Assembly (NCBI RefSeq): GCF_037893185.1 | Contig: NZ_CP140772.1 | Span: forward strand, 3,658,001-3,722,000 | Length of the DNA stretch: 64,000 nt | Source: Chitinophaga sp. 180180018-3 | GTDB lineage: Bacteria > Bacteroidota > Bacteroidia > Chitinophagales > Chitinophagaceae | Reading direction: 5' to 3' | In this document: positions 41,912-49,212 of the stretch, piece after piece | Numbering within the stretch: position 1 is the first letter of the stretch | Layout of the letters: each line of letters starts with the position of its first letter | The notes under the pieces: model-generated | Databases searched by the model: none | The model's input: only the letters and a program-made list of their open reading frames with translations | Told to the model about the DNA's origin: nothing | Made by a program: the position numbers and the translations under genes

Positions 41912-42502
41912 TTATTTTCTATACCTGTTCACCTTATCCAACAGAGAAGAAATCAGGTTCACACAATCTTCGAGGCGCTGATAGCACATACTGGCATCGA
42001 GGGCCATATCCTTTTTTGTGACGTCAAAGCCGTCCAGAAAGGCTTCCAGGTTAGAGGGGTAACGCCCCTCTTCTTCATACAGGATATGGTAGATTTTATC
42101 ATTCAGCTTATCTCCTTCTGTGCGCAGCTCATCGTTTGTCAGATCGGTGACATCTCTCATGCGCTGCATAACGGTACTCATCTTTTCCTTCAGCATTTGC
42201 AGACTGGCGGGGTCTTTTTTGCCCGGAGCGATGTTGTTCCTGAACAGGCTGTCAGAGAGCCTCTTGCGTGCTTTCATATAGCTGGTCAGATCCTGCCGGA
42301 GCAATTCGAGATGCTGCCCAAGTTCTTCTGCTTTTTCTTTCGTCACATATTTATCGGCTGCACTGTTGAGGTGTTTTGTCCAGTCAAGCAAAGCGGGTGT
42401 TACATCTGTTACTGAGGCATGTTGTACCTGAGCGGATATGTTGTTAAAAGCGCACAATAACATCAATGCAGTAACTATAGCCAGGCATGGTTTTCTGAAC
42501 AT
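41912..42502 (-). CDS. Secreted helical protein of unknown function
   Basis: 196 residues. Signal peptide MFRKPCLAIVTALMLLCAFNNISAQ. The mature protein is almost wholly helical with many charged residues (HLNSAADKYVTKEKAEELGQHLELLRQDLTSYMKARKRLSDSLF, LKEKMSTVMQRMRDVTDLTNDELRTEGDKLNDKIYHILYEEE), and could form a coiled bundle in the periplasm. No family is recognised. Two cysteines occur near the end (MCYQRLEDCVNLI). It stands alone: a terminator follows and a 230-base gap precedes it. Confidence 0.75.
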   Translation of the reverse strand: MFRKPCLAIVTALMLLCAFNNISAQVQHASVTDVTPALLDWTKHLNSAADKYVTKEKAEELGQHLELLRQDLTSYMKARKRLSDSLFRNNIAPGKKDPASLQMLKEKMSTVMQRMRDVTDLTNDELRTEGDKLNDKIYHILYEEEGRYPSNLEAFLDGFDVTKKDMALDASMCYQRLEDCVNLISSLLDKVNRYRK

Positions 42503-42733
42503 TTTTCTTATTATTTAGGAAGACATAAATATACTACTGTTTTTCTGATCTCCACGCCGGGAGAAGTTACACTACTGTTTTCATACTTTTTCTCTTATCG
42601 CAGATCAGGCATAAAGTCCACCGCTACAGGCCGGTTCAGCAGATTCTTTGGCGAACGTTAATTTTTGTTAACTATCTTCGGCAGATCTTATTGATCAATC
42701 ATTCATGGCCAAATGGATGTAGTGCTGCAGTAA

Positions 42734-43666
42734 TCAATGCTCCCCACTCAGTCGGTCAAATTCCTCCCGGGATATGGTCAGTACAGTGCCATGCCGGATG
42801 CCTTTCGGCATGGAAAGCTTATCCGAAATATCCTCCCATTGTTTGAGATCTGTTGACGTTACTGCGCCATAGCGATGTTCCATATACCTGTCGAAATACA
42901 CGATCCGCCGGTTGCCAATTCTCAACACTGTAGGGCCTTCTGCCCAGTAAGCACCGGTAATGGGCGCCGATGCACTGCTGTAACTGCCCGTCAACCGGCG
43001 ACTTTGGGCTATGCGTATATTTTTTGCAGGTGGTGTGCGGGTTTCATCTTTCAAAAACATAATAAAACGCCGGTTATCAGGAACGATGGTAGCATCAATT
43101 ACATTAAACCCCGGGTCATAAAGCAGTTTAGCCCCGGAAAACTGTTGAAAATCTTTTGTGGTCATATAGTAAAGCCGGTGATTATAATGATCATCACCGG
43201 TAGTTTCACCGGCGGCAAACCTTCCGGGAATGGTAGTTGCCCAATAAATCATATACTCCTTATGCCGCGGGTCGTAGGTGATTTCAGGCGCCCAGCAATT
43301 GCGGGCCCCCGACTCATGCGCCATAACAGCTATTCCCCGCTGAGCAGACCAGTGCAACAGGTCGGGCGAAGAGGCATACCCAATTCCTTTTTCTTTCCAG
43401 CTGACCGTCCATACCATATGAAAAAGCCCGTCGGCCCCACGGATAATACAGGGATCCCGCATCAGTTTATCGTCTCCCACGGTTGGCGCCAGAAAAGAGC
43501 TATCGCCTTTCAATGCCTTCCAGTTATATCCGTCATGGCTATACGCCAGGTGTAAACCATCCTGGCCATTGTTTTTGAAATAGGCAAAGATATATACGGA
43601 ATCCTGCGCCTGCAGCCGGATTCCGGCTGTCATCAGTAACCAGCATAAGGATAAGGCTCTGAGCAT
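42734..43666 (-). CDS. GH43-like five-bladed beta-propeller glycosidase
   Basis: 310 residues with signal peptide MLRALSLCWLLMTAGIRLQA. The propeller pattern of GH43-type enzymes is visible: the base aspartate D71 in LMRDPCIIRG, NCWAPEITYDPRHKEYMIYWATT, the pKa-modulating D191 in NVIDATIVPDNRRF and the likely acid E243 in YWAEGPTVLRIGNRR. GH43 members cut arabinosides, xylosides or galactosides; the substrate here is not determined. It is a single catalytic domain without the common C-terminal beta-sandwich, and is not placed in an obvious polysaccharide operon. Confidence 0.82.
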   Translation of the reverse strand: MLRALSLCWLLMTAGIRLQAQDSVYIFAYFKNNGQDGLHLAYSHDGYNWKALKGDSSFLAPTVGDDKLMRDPCIIRGADGLFHMVWTVSWKEKGIGYASSPDLLHWSAQRGIAVMAHESGARNCWAPEITYDPRHKEYMIYWATTIPGRFAAGETTGDDHYNHRLYYMTTKDFQQFSGAKLLYDPGFNVIDATIVPDNRRFIMFLKDETRTPPAKNIRIAQSRRLTGSYSSASAPITGAYWAEGPTVLRIGNRRIVYFDRYMEHRYGAVTSTDLKQWEDISDKLSMPKGIRHGTVLTISREEFDRLSGEH

Positions 43667-43718
43667 ATAGTTGTTAATTTGACACTAAAATAGCAGTAAA
43701 CCGGCCAAAATAATTAAA

Positions 43719-43747
43719 TAATCTCCGGGTAATATATCCGGAGATTA
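43719..43747. terminator. Hairpin at the end of the 157-residue membrane-protein gene
   Basis: TAATCTCCGG (43719-43728) and CCGGAGATTA (43738-43747) pair perfectly around a 9-base loop. The right arm includes the stop codon of the gene ending at 43745, and the minus strand continues with a T/A-rich stretch. Confidence 0.8.
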
Positions 43748-44218
43748 CTTACCTTCTTCTTTTTTGATCTCCTCCAATATCCTCCGCACAGTTACGCTCC
43801 ATACTACAATGGAAGATACCAGCATCAATATTGTTGGTGGTTGCATGATGGCCCCGGAAGCACTTTTCCCTTCATGAATAAAATAAACCAGGTAGATGTA
43901 TACCAATGGAATGATCCATGTTAGCAATGCAAACATAACACCGGTTTTGACGTATTGGTCTGGTTGCGCCAGTATCCTGACTGCAGCCAGTCGCCCGAAG
44001 AAATAGGCCTGGCCCAAGAGCAGGGCAAAAAGTAAAAGAAAATAAATATTTGCCTGCGCCGACAAAAAAAAGATCAGGTTATTGGCAAGGTCACCTCCCG
44101 CTGAAATCAACAGTACAAAAAACTCCACTACAATGATTGCTATCAGCTGTATGACGAAGCCTATCCGGCCTCCGATGGTACGGGCAGTATTGGGATGCAT
44201 AGTACAGATTATTCGCAT
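43745..44218 (-). CDS. Four-helix membrane protein of unknown function
   Basis: 157 residues; an ATG six codons in (44200) is an alternative start. Four hydrophobic segments are evident: IGFVIQLIAIIVVEFFVLLIS, LIFFLSAQANIYFLLLFALLLGQAYF, VMFALLTWIIPLVYIYLVYFI and PTILMLVSSIVVWSVTV, followed by a basic/acidic tail RRILEEIKKEEG. It should sit in the inner membrane. No family is recognised, and the neighbours give no hint of its role. Confidence 0.75.
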   Translation of the reverse strand: MRIICTMHPNTARTIGGRIGFVIQLIAIIVVEFFVLLISAGGDLANNLIFFLSAQANIYFLLLFALLLGQAYFFGRLAAVRILAQPDQYVKTGVMFALLTWIIPLVYIYLVYFIHEGKSASGAIMQPPTILMLVSSIVVWSVTVRRILEEIKKEEGK

Positions 44219-44297
44219 AAATATAATGAATCTAAACAGTTAGTGGTTACCGGCTATTTAAAACAATGACGTAATATTGTCTGAAACACACCCGATA

Positions 44298-44963
44298 ATG
44301 AGAAAAAGGAATACAGACTCTTTGGCGGGCTGCATAGGGATACTCCTATGCTTTATCATAGTCAATACAACCCGGGCGCAGGAAGCATACAGGCGTACAA
44401 CAGGCCTTGTTAACTGCGGCCCGGCTGTTAACTCAAAAGCCGGACTGCCAGTTTATTCCGACAGTGCCTGCAGGCATTTGATGCGATATATCAACATTGA
44501 AGCCACCAACTGCCCTACCTGCGACATGTGCGCAGAGCCTACCTCCTTTTATAAGGGGGATGCCCAACCTTTCGAGTGCTTTGCCGGCAACGTATGGTTC
44601 CCGGTGCAAAAGGTGCTACCCAACGGCTACCGGATAGCACTAAACGAAAAAGAGCAATCAGGATACATCCGGGCACAATCGGGTGTATACAAAACCTGGC
44701 GCGAATACATTGTTGCGCGAAGTAAAGCCGGCGATTTCCTCAACCTCTATCCGGAGGATAGTGTAATATGCTACCAGCAACCGGATCAGCATGCGCCACG
44801 GGCATTACATACCTACCTTGAAGGCCGGTTCCATCCCATAGATATAAAAGGCACCTGGATGAAGCTGGGATTTAGGAATAATAAGGGTAAAACAGTTTAC
44901 GGCTGGATTGTGTGGTGTACTACGGAAAAGCTGGTGAGATGGTTTGCGTTTAATCCGTTCTAG
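44298..44963 (+). CDS. Secreted cysteine-containing protein of unknown function
   Basis: 221 residues from the ATG at 44298; a TTG seven codons upstream is a poorer start. The N-terminus (CIGILLCFIIVNTTRAQ) is a signal peptide. Several cysteines lie close together (LVNCGPAV, SACRHLM, EATNCPTCDMCAEPTS, PFECFAGNVW), suggesting disulphides or a metal-binding site in CPTCDMC. The rest is beta-rich (PVQKVLPNGYRIALNEKEQSGYIRAQSGVYKTW, WMKLGFRNNKGKTVYGWIVW) and resembles an SH3-like fold, but this is weak. It ends 14 bases before hairpin H3. Confidence 0.75.
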   Translation: MRKRNTDSLAGCIGILLCFIIVNTTRAQEAYRRTTGLVNCGPAVNSKAGLPVYSDSACRHLMRYINIEATNCPTCDMCAEPTSFYKGDAQPFECFAGNVWFPVQKVLPNGYRIALNEKEQSGYIRAQSGVYKTWREYIVARSKAGDFLNLYPEDSVICYQQPDQHAPRALHTYLEGRFHPIDIKGTWMKLGFRNNKGKTVYGWIVWCTTEKLVRWFAFNPF

Positions 44964-44977
44964 GGTTTACCAAAGAG

Positions 44978-45059
44978 TTAGGAATTATAAAATAACGGGG
45001 AGATAGCAGCGAAGCAGATCTTCGCGTTTGCTATCTCCCCGTTATTTTATAATTCCTAA
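44978..45059. repeat. Long inverted repeat (hairpin H3)
   Basis: TTAGGAATTATAAAATAACG and the next 11 bases (44978-45008) are the exact reverse complement of 45029-45059; closer in, GCGAAG (45009-45014) pairs with CTTCGC (45020-45025) around a 5-base loop, with a 3-base bulge on the right. In all, 37 base pairs. It lies between convergent genes, so it can serve as a bidirectional terminator. The CTTCGC core recalls H1 and H2. Confidence 0.9.
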
Positions 45060-45063
45060 TTCT

Positions 45064-46047
45064 CTATTTCGCTACGGTTATCGTTATATTCCGGAACTCG
45101 ATCGGACCATGATCTCCCTGGAAATAGATCGGACCTGGTTCAGCTTCATTAGCATCCAGTGCACCGCCGGTGATACCGGGGATTTCCTGATTGCTGATGA
45201 TAGTTTTACCATTAGCTACCACTGTTACCATCCGGCCTACCAGCGTGATATCGTAGGTTTGCCAGGTATTGGGTCCCAGGGCCGCCATTTCGCTGGGCAC
45301 GAGGAATCCGTATATACCGCCAAACAGATGGCTGTTAGGATGATCTGTTTTAGGATTATCGATGATCTGTGTTTCGTAACGGCCTCTCAGGTATACGCCA
45401 CTGTTGCTGCCTTCTTTATAGCGGAATTCCACATGCAGTTTAAAGTCCTGGAATTTCTGCTCGGAGATCAGGTTAGAACCGGAATGCGGACTGGTAAGGA
45501 TACCGTCTTTTACAATCCATTGGTTCTCTCCCATTGCTTTCCAACCGCTCAGGTCTTTTCCGTTGAAGAGCCTGACGGGTTTTCCCCATACCGGTGCTGA
45601 TTTCCTGACAAGGTCGGGCGCCCTCACTCCTTTGAAGGAGTAGCTATGCCCGTCGCTGGTCTGAATAGTGCCGCTGATGCCCGCATCTGTCAGGTTGCCT
45701 TCCAGTACCAGGTCGCGGTCTTCGTTTTCCCATTGTGGTGGAATGGCGAAGCTGAATTTATTATCATTGAACGTTACTTTGGAAATAGGCCGGGCACTTC
45801 CACCGGTGCTGACAAAGCGGCCTACCAGCGTTCTGAAACCGGAGAGCTCCACTTCCAGCCAGGAGGGCCTGTCTACCCCGTTTTCATTTACCGTGATGTC
45901 CCAGCGGCCGATCAGGGTTCCTCCCTTCACTGTGCTGTTCTTAATGGCTGATACCTGCGCAGTTACATGGGAAGGATTCGCTAAACCCAGGCCGGCAAAG
46001 CATACCAGGCCGGCGATAATACATTTTCTATTCATGTTCATGCTCAT
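45064..46047 (-). CDS. DUF1080 (3-keto-disaccharide hydrolase family) secreted protein
   Basis: 327 residues if it starts at the first of three clustered ATGs (46047, 46041, 46035); the frame continues upstream to 46134 without a signal-like start. A signal peptide (IIAGLVCFAGLGLANPSHVTAQ) precedes a short beta-rich domain (GRWDITVNENGVDRPSWLEVELSG) and then the DUF1080 domain: WGKPVRLFNGKDLSGWKAMGENQWIVKDGILTS, FKLHVEFRYKEGSNSGVYLRGRYETQI, GPIYFQGDHGPIEFRNITI. The extra N-terminal domain distinguishes it from the protein at 16993. A glycoside-related function is likely but untested. Confidence 0.88.
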   Translation of the reverse strand: MSMNMNRKCIIAGLVCFAGLGLANPSHVTAQVSAIKNSTVKGGTLIGRWDITVNENGVDRPSWLEVELSGFRTLVGRFVSTGGSARPISKVTFNDNKFSFAIPPQWENEDRDLVLEGNLTDAGISGTIQTSDGHSYSFKGVRAPDLVRKSAPVWGKPVRLFNGKDLSGWKAMGENQWIVKDGILTSPHSGSNLISEQKFQDFKLHVEFRYKEGSNSGVYLRGRYETQIIDNPKTDHPNSHLFGGIYGFLVPSEMAALGPNTWQTYDITLVGRMVTVVANGKTIISNQEIPGITGGALDANEAEPGPIYFQGDHGPIEFRNITITVAK

Positions 46048-46158
46048 AATTGTTGAAGAAGAACATAAAGATATATATTTGATTTTTGTTCTAATAGAAC
46101 TTTCACAACAAAATTGGGTGGTTTCTGTCAACAAAAAAATTTAATCCCCAATATTAAG

Positions 46159-46710
46159 ATGATGATCTCCCAAACTAAAGGCTTAGTTGTTTGTGTCCTG
46201 GCTCTGATGGTTCTTGGGCTAATACACTATCTCAATTTCCGGAAAGTGACTTCCGGATCTAGTGATATGACCGGCCAGCTGGCGTTTGTTAAAAAAGTGC
46301 ATCCCGCAGGCTCGTCCTTCCTTTCCGGGGGTAATAACTATCATTATTTCCGGATCAGTGGTGTATCAAAGTTGTTATATATATTGACAGGAACCAACGG
46401 ACTTCCCTATGTTTACGATCATCGGATTGATCAACTTCCGCCGGGCGCAACACTGACTATTTTCGCGGACAACGCAGCGTTAAACCAGCCTGCTACCGTG
46501 GCTGATACCGCTGTTATTAACAGGAATCAATATCAGGCGGCCGTTAGGGTTTATGGGCTGACGGCCGACAATATCGAAATTCTTGGCAATAACTGGGGTG
46601 TCTGGAATGCCATTAACAGCACTTCCCTTGCATATGTGCTGAATATACTTGGAATTTATGCAGCGATAAACATCCTCTTTTACCTGATCAGGGGCAAATG
46701 GCGCCGGTAA
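46159..46710 (+). CDS. Membrane-anchored protein of unknown function
   Basis: 183 residues from the ATG at 46159 or 46162; the longer frame from a TTG at 46114 is not convincing. An N-terminal membrane helix (GLVVCVLALMVLGLIHYLNF) and a C-terminal one (AYVLNILGIYAAINILFYLI) flank a periplasmic or cytoplasmic beta-rich middle (TGQLAFVKKVHPAGSSF, PPGATLTIFADNAAL, AAVRVYGLTADNIEIL). The layout resembles DUF3592-type proteins, though I am not sure. It ends 5 bases from the convergent hydroxylase gene. Confidence 0.7.
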   Translation: MMISQTKGLVVCVLALMVLGLIHYLNFRKVTSGSSDMTGQLAFVKKVHPAGSSFLSGGNNYHYFRISGVSKLLYILTGTNGLPYVYDHRIDQLPPGATLTIFADNAALNQPATVADTAVINRNQYQAAVRVYGLTADNIEILGNNWGVWNAINSTSLAYVLNILGIYAAINILFYLIRGKWRR

Positions 46711-46715
46711 AGGTT

Positions 46716-47519
46716 TCAGTTGCCAGCCACCTTTGCCGGGGCCGGCACGCTTTCCGGACCAAACCTTCTCAACTGTATCTTGTCGTATTCCTTTACATAA
46801 TCAGGGTGCTCGGTGCCCATAACCCTGTCCCATATACGAAAATATAAGCCATAGTTCCCCTTGAATTTGCTGTGATGCAGGTTGTGGTATACCGATGAAT
46901 TCAGCACGCCGAACAGCCAGCTATGGCGGAAGTTCCGTGGCATCAGTTCATATCCGAGATGCCCGTATACATTGATGCCAAAGGCCGCAATGGTAAACAG
47001 CAGCACTCCCAGCGGATGCATCGGCATTACACACACCAGTATCACCAGTACCAGGCCTTCTGCAACGGCTTCCAGCAAATGGAAACTGTAGGATGTCCAG
47101 GGAGATGGATTAGTGCTGCGATGATGCACCAGGTGGGTGAGCTTGAAAAGTTTATCGTGATGCAACAGCCGGTGCATCCAGTAGAAATAAGTATCATGTA
47201 TAATCAGTCCGATTAACACGGTGGCGCCGAGGTACCACAGCGGAAAATCGTTGATGTTAGTATATACTTGTGTAAAACGTCTTAATGGGGTCAGCAATAT
47301 GGCTACTGAGATCAGGGTAAATACCAGCGTACTCTGCATGGAATACCATATTTCCCGGAGGAAGTCTTTCTTTGTAGCCAGCCGCTGCTGTATTTTCAAC
47401 CGGTTTACCTTCGAGGGCAGCGCTATATAAAATATGGCAAAGGGCACCCCTGCAATTAAAAAATATCTTACCGCCGAAAGGCCGAAAATATGGGCGATAG
47501 CTTCAGGAATAGTGTTCAT
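46716..47519 (-). CDS. Sterol desaturase / fatty-acid hydroxylase family protein
   Basis: 267 residues with several membrane helices. The histidine motifs of the di-iron hydroxylase family are complete: H108 in IIHDTYFYWMHRLLHH (with H116, H120, H121), HLVHH (H129, H132, H133) and, near residue 212, VYHNLHHSKFKGNYG. The enzyme uses oxygen to hydroxylate or desaturate a lipid; in Bacteroidota such proteins often act on fatty acids, sphingolipids or carotenoids. The substrate is not evident. It lies 98 bases downstream of the Crp/Fnr gene on the same strand. Confidence 0.9.
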   Translation of the reverse strand: MNTIPEAIAHIFGLSAVRYFLIAGVPFAIFYIALPSKVNRLKIQQRLATKKDFLREIWYSMQSTLVFTLISVAILLTPLRRFTQVYTNINDFPLWYLGATVLIGLIIHDTYFYWMHRLLHHDKLFKLTHLVHHRSTNPSPWTSYSFHLLEAVAEGLVLVILVCVMPMHPLGVLLFTIAAFGINVYGHLGYELMPRNFRHSWLFGVLNSSVYHNLHHSKFKGNYGLYFRIWDRVMGTEHPDYVKEYDKIQLRRFGPESVPAPAKVAGN

Positions 47520-47618
47520 GCACTGTTTGGTTTTTGATGACTCAAAAATAGCAACAGCGCCTGTCTTCCGTGGTTAACAATAGATAAGAAATGTAATTAA
47601 CAAAAGATAATTTCCGTG

Positions 47619-48218
47619 CTACTTCCGGCCCTTGCTGTGAATGCGCTTCCTGATTCTGCTGAGGGATACCGGGGTAACACCCAGCATGGAAGCGATGTAT
47701 TTATCGGATACGCGGTTAACAATATCCTGGCGTTTTTCCACGAGCTGCAGATAACGTTCTTCGGGCGACAGCAACACGAAATCTTCCACTACTTTAAGTG
47801 CCTCTCCTATCATCCGCTGCAGCACCTGTACACGAAGCGGTTCAAACTGCGGATGTTCCCGGAGTATATTATCCAGTTTATCATAATCTACTTCCAGCAG
47901 CGTAACGGGCTCCAAAGCGCGGTAGATAAAGCGGGCAGGCTGTTGATGCACAATCGTGTCGTGCGAGGCAATGAATTGCCCTTCCCACCGGAGAAACAGC
48001 GTCGCATCGTCACCATTCTCTTTGACGGCATAAGCCCGCATAATACCCTGCTCTATAAATGCAAGTTTACGGGAGGTATCACCTTCGCGGATATACACTT
48101 CCCCTTCTTCAAGGCTCAGGCGCCTGGTGAGTGCAAATAATGGCTGGGTATCGCCTGGTAATATGCCATTCAGGCTTTGTAAAATATTTTCCAACAGATC
48201 TATCGAAGCAGGTATCAT
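47619..48218 (-). CDS. Crp/Fnr-family transcriptional regulator
   Basis: 199 residues. The N-terminal cyclic-nucleotide-binding fold appears in RRLSLEEGEVYIREGDTSRKLAFIEQGIMRAYAVKENGDDATLFLRW, but the canonical phosphate-binding RxxA segment is not clear, so binding of cAMP is doubtful. The C-terminal part (SPEERYLQLVEKRQDIVNRVSDKYIASMLGVTPVSLSRIRKRI) is the winged helix with its recognition helix. No iron-sulphur cysteines are present. It may control its downstream neighbour, the hydroxylase gene. Confidence 0.9.
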   Translation of the reverse strand: MIPASIDLLENILQSLNGILPGDTQPLFALTRRLSLEEGEVYIREGDTSRKLAFIEQGIMRAYAVKENGDDATLFLRWEGQFIASHDTIVHQQPARFIYRALEPVTLLEVDYDKLDNILREHPQFEPLRVQVLQRMIGEALKVVEDFVLLSPEERYLQLVEKRQDIVNRVSDKYIASMLGVTPVSLSRIRKRIHSKGRK

Positions 48219-48286
48219 GATATTATTCGTCCGGTTCTTGCATGCAAACCAGCTGCAAAATATAGAAAAACTGTTTTATTACATGG

Positions 48287-49162
48287 CTAAAAGAGGCTCA
48301 TCTGGGTTTGCTGATGTGCCGTTAATCCAAAAAGATGCTGAACTTCCTGATAAAAACCGGCTTCATATTTACCATCATGAACATGCAGGAACAGGTATAT
48401 ATCTTCCAATCCCTTACCCTTCCATTCTTCTATACGTGCTTTCCACGTGATCAGGCGCGTCATATCGAGGGAATGGCCGCCCGGGGTTACAAAGCGCAGG
48501 AACAGGTGGGGTATTGTTAACCCGGCATGCAAACAATCCCTGCGGCCGGGCGTATCGGTGATCACCGCGCCTATACCCAGCTCATGCAGGGTGGCGAAAA
48601 ATTCGCGGCGTTCGCTTTCATTGCTGAACCAGTCGGGATGTCTTACTTCTACATAAAATCTTATATCATCCGGTAATTGTTCCAGATAGCGGTACAGGTT
48701 CTGTTTACGCACTGGCGAAAAATATTCGCTTAGCTGCAGGAATACCGGTCCGAGTTGGCTTCCGAAGGCCCGGATGCCTTCAATAAAAGCGGTTGTTTCT
48801 GTGGCAGCGTTGAGTAAAGTGCTCTGGTGGCTGATCAGCTGGGGAACCTTTGGGCAAAACATAAAATCGCGTCCCCTGGTTTTCTCCACCCATTTACGGA
48901 TATCGCCGGGGCTGTATATTTTATAGTGTGTGGCATTCAGTTCCACGCAGTTGAACAAACGGCTGTATTCCGTCAGCTGGTCCGCTTCACGGAGCCCTTT
49001 GGGATATAATGTACCTGCATATTCCTTCCTGCTCCAGCCCGATGTACCAATCCGCAATGTGCTGCCGGCTGCTCCGGTTAATACGTTTCCCGTCACCCAT
49101 TCGTCGGCCGGGAGGGAAAGATCCAGTTGGTCATATATTTTCCAGTTAGCGCCAAAATCCAT
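48287..49162 (-). CDS. DUF72 protein
   Basis: 291 residues from the ATG at 49162 (MDFGANWKIYDQLDLSLP). The DUF72 pattern is clear: RIGTSGWSRKEYAGTLYPKGLREADQLTEYSRLFNCVELNATHYKI, FCPKVPQLISHQSTLLNAA, PVFLQLSEYFSP, RFYVEVRHPDWF and DIYLFLHVHDGKYE. This TIM-barrel family is widespread, and its biochemical role is unknown. A terminator (49181-49210) lies just upstream, so it is a separate unit from the rhamnosidase operon. Confidence 0.9.
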   Translation of the reverse strand: MDFGANWKIYDQLDLSLPADEWVTGNVLTGAAGSTLRIGTSGWSRKEYAGTLYPKGLREADQLTEYSRLFNCVELNATHYKIYSPGDIRKWVEKTRGRDFMFCPKVPQLISHQSTLLNAATETTAFIEGIRAFGSQLGPVFLQLSEYFSPVRKQNLYRYLEQLPDDIRFYVEVRHPDWFSNESERREFFATLHELGIGAVITDTPGRRDCLHAGLTIPHLFLRFVTPGGHSLDMTRLITWKARIEEWKGKGLEDIYLFLHVHDGKYEAGFYQEVQHLFGLTAHQQTQMSLF

Positions 49163-49180
49163 GCGCCAAAGATAGTTCAA

Positions 49181-49210
49181 AAAAAGGGCGCCTTGTGAGA
49201 CGCCCTTTTT
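49181..49210 (-). terminator. Terminator of the third polysaccharide operon
   Basis: AAAAAGGGCG (49181-49190) and CGCCCTTTTT (49201-49210) pair around a 10-base loop, with T runs on both strands. It lies directly after the rhamnosidase stop at 49213. Confidence 0.9.
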
Positions 49211-49212
49211 AA

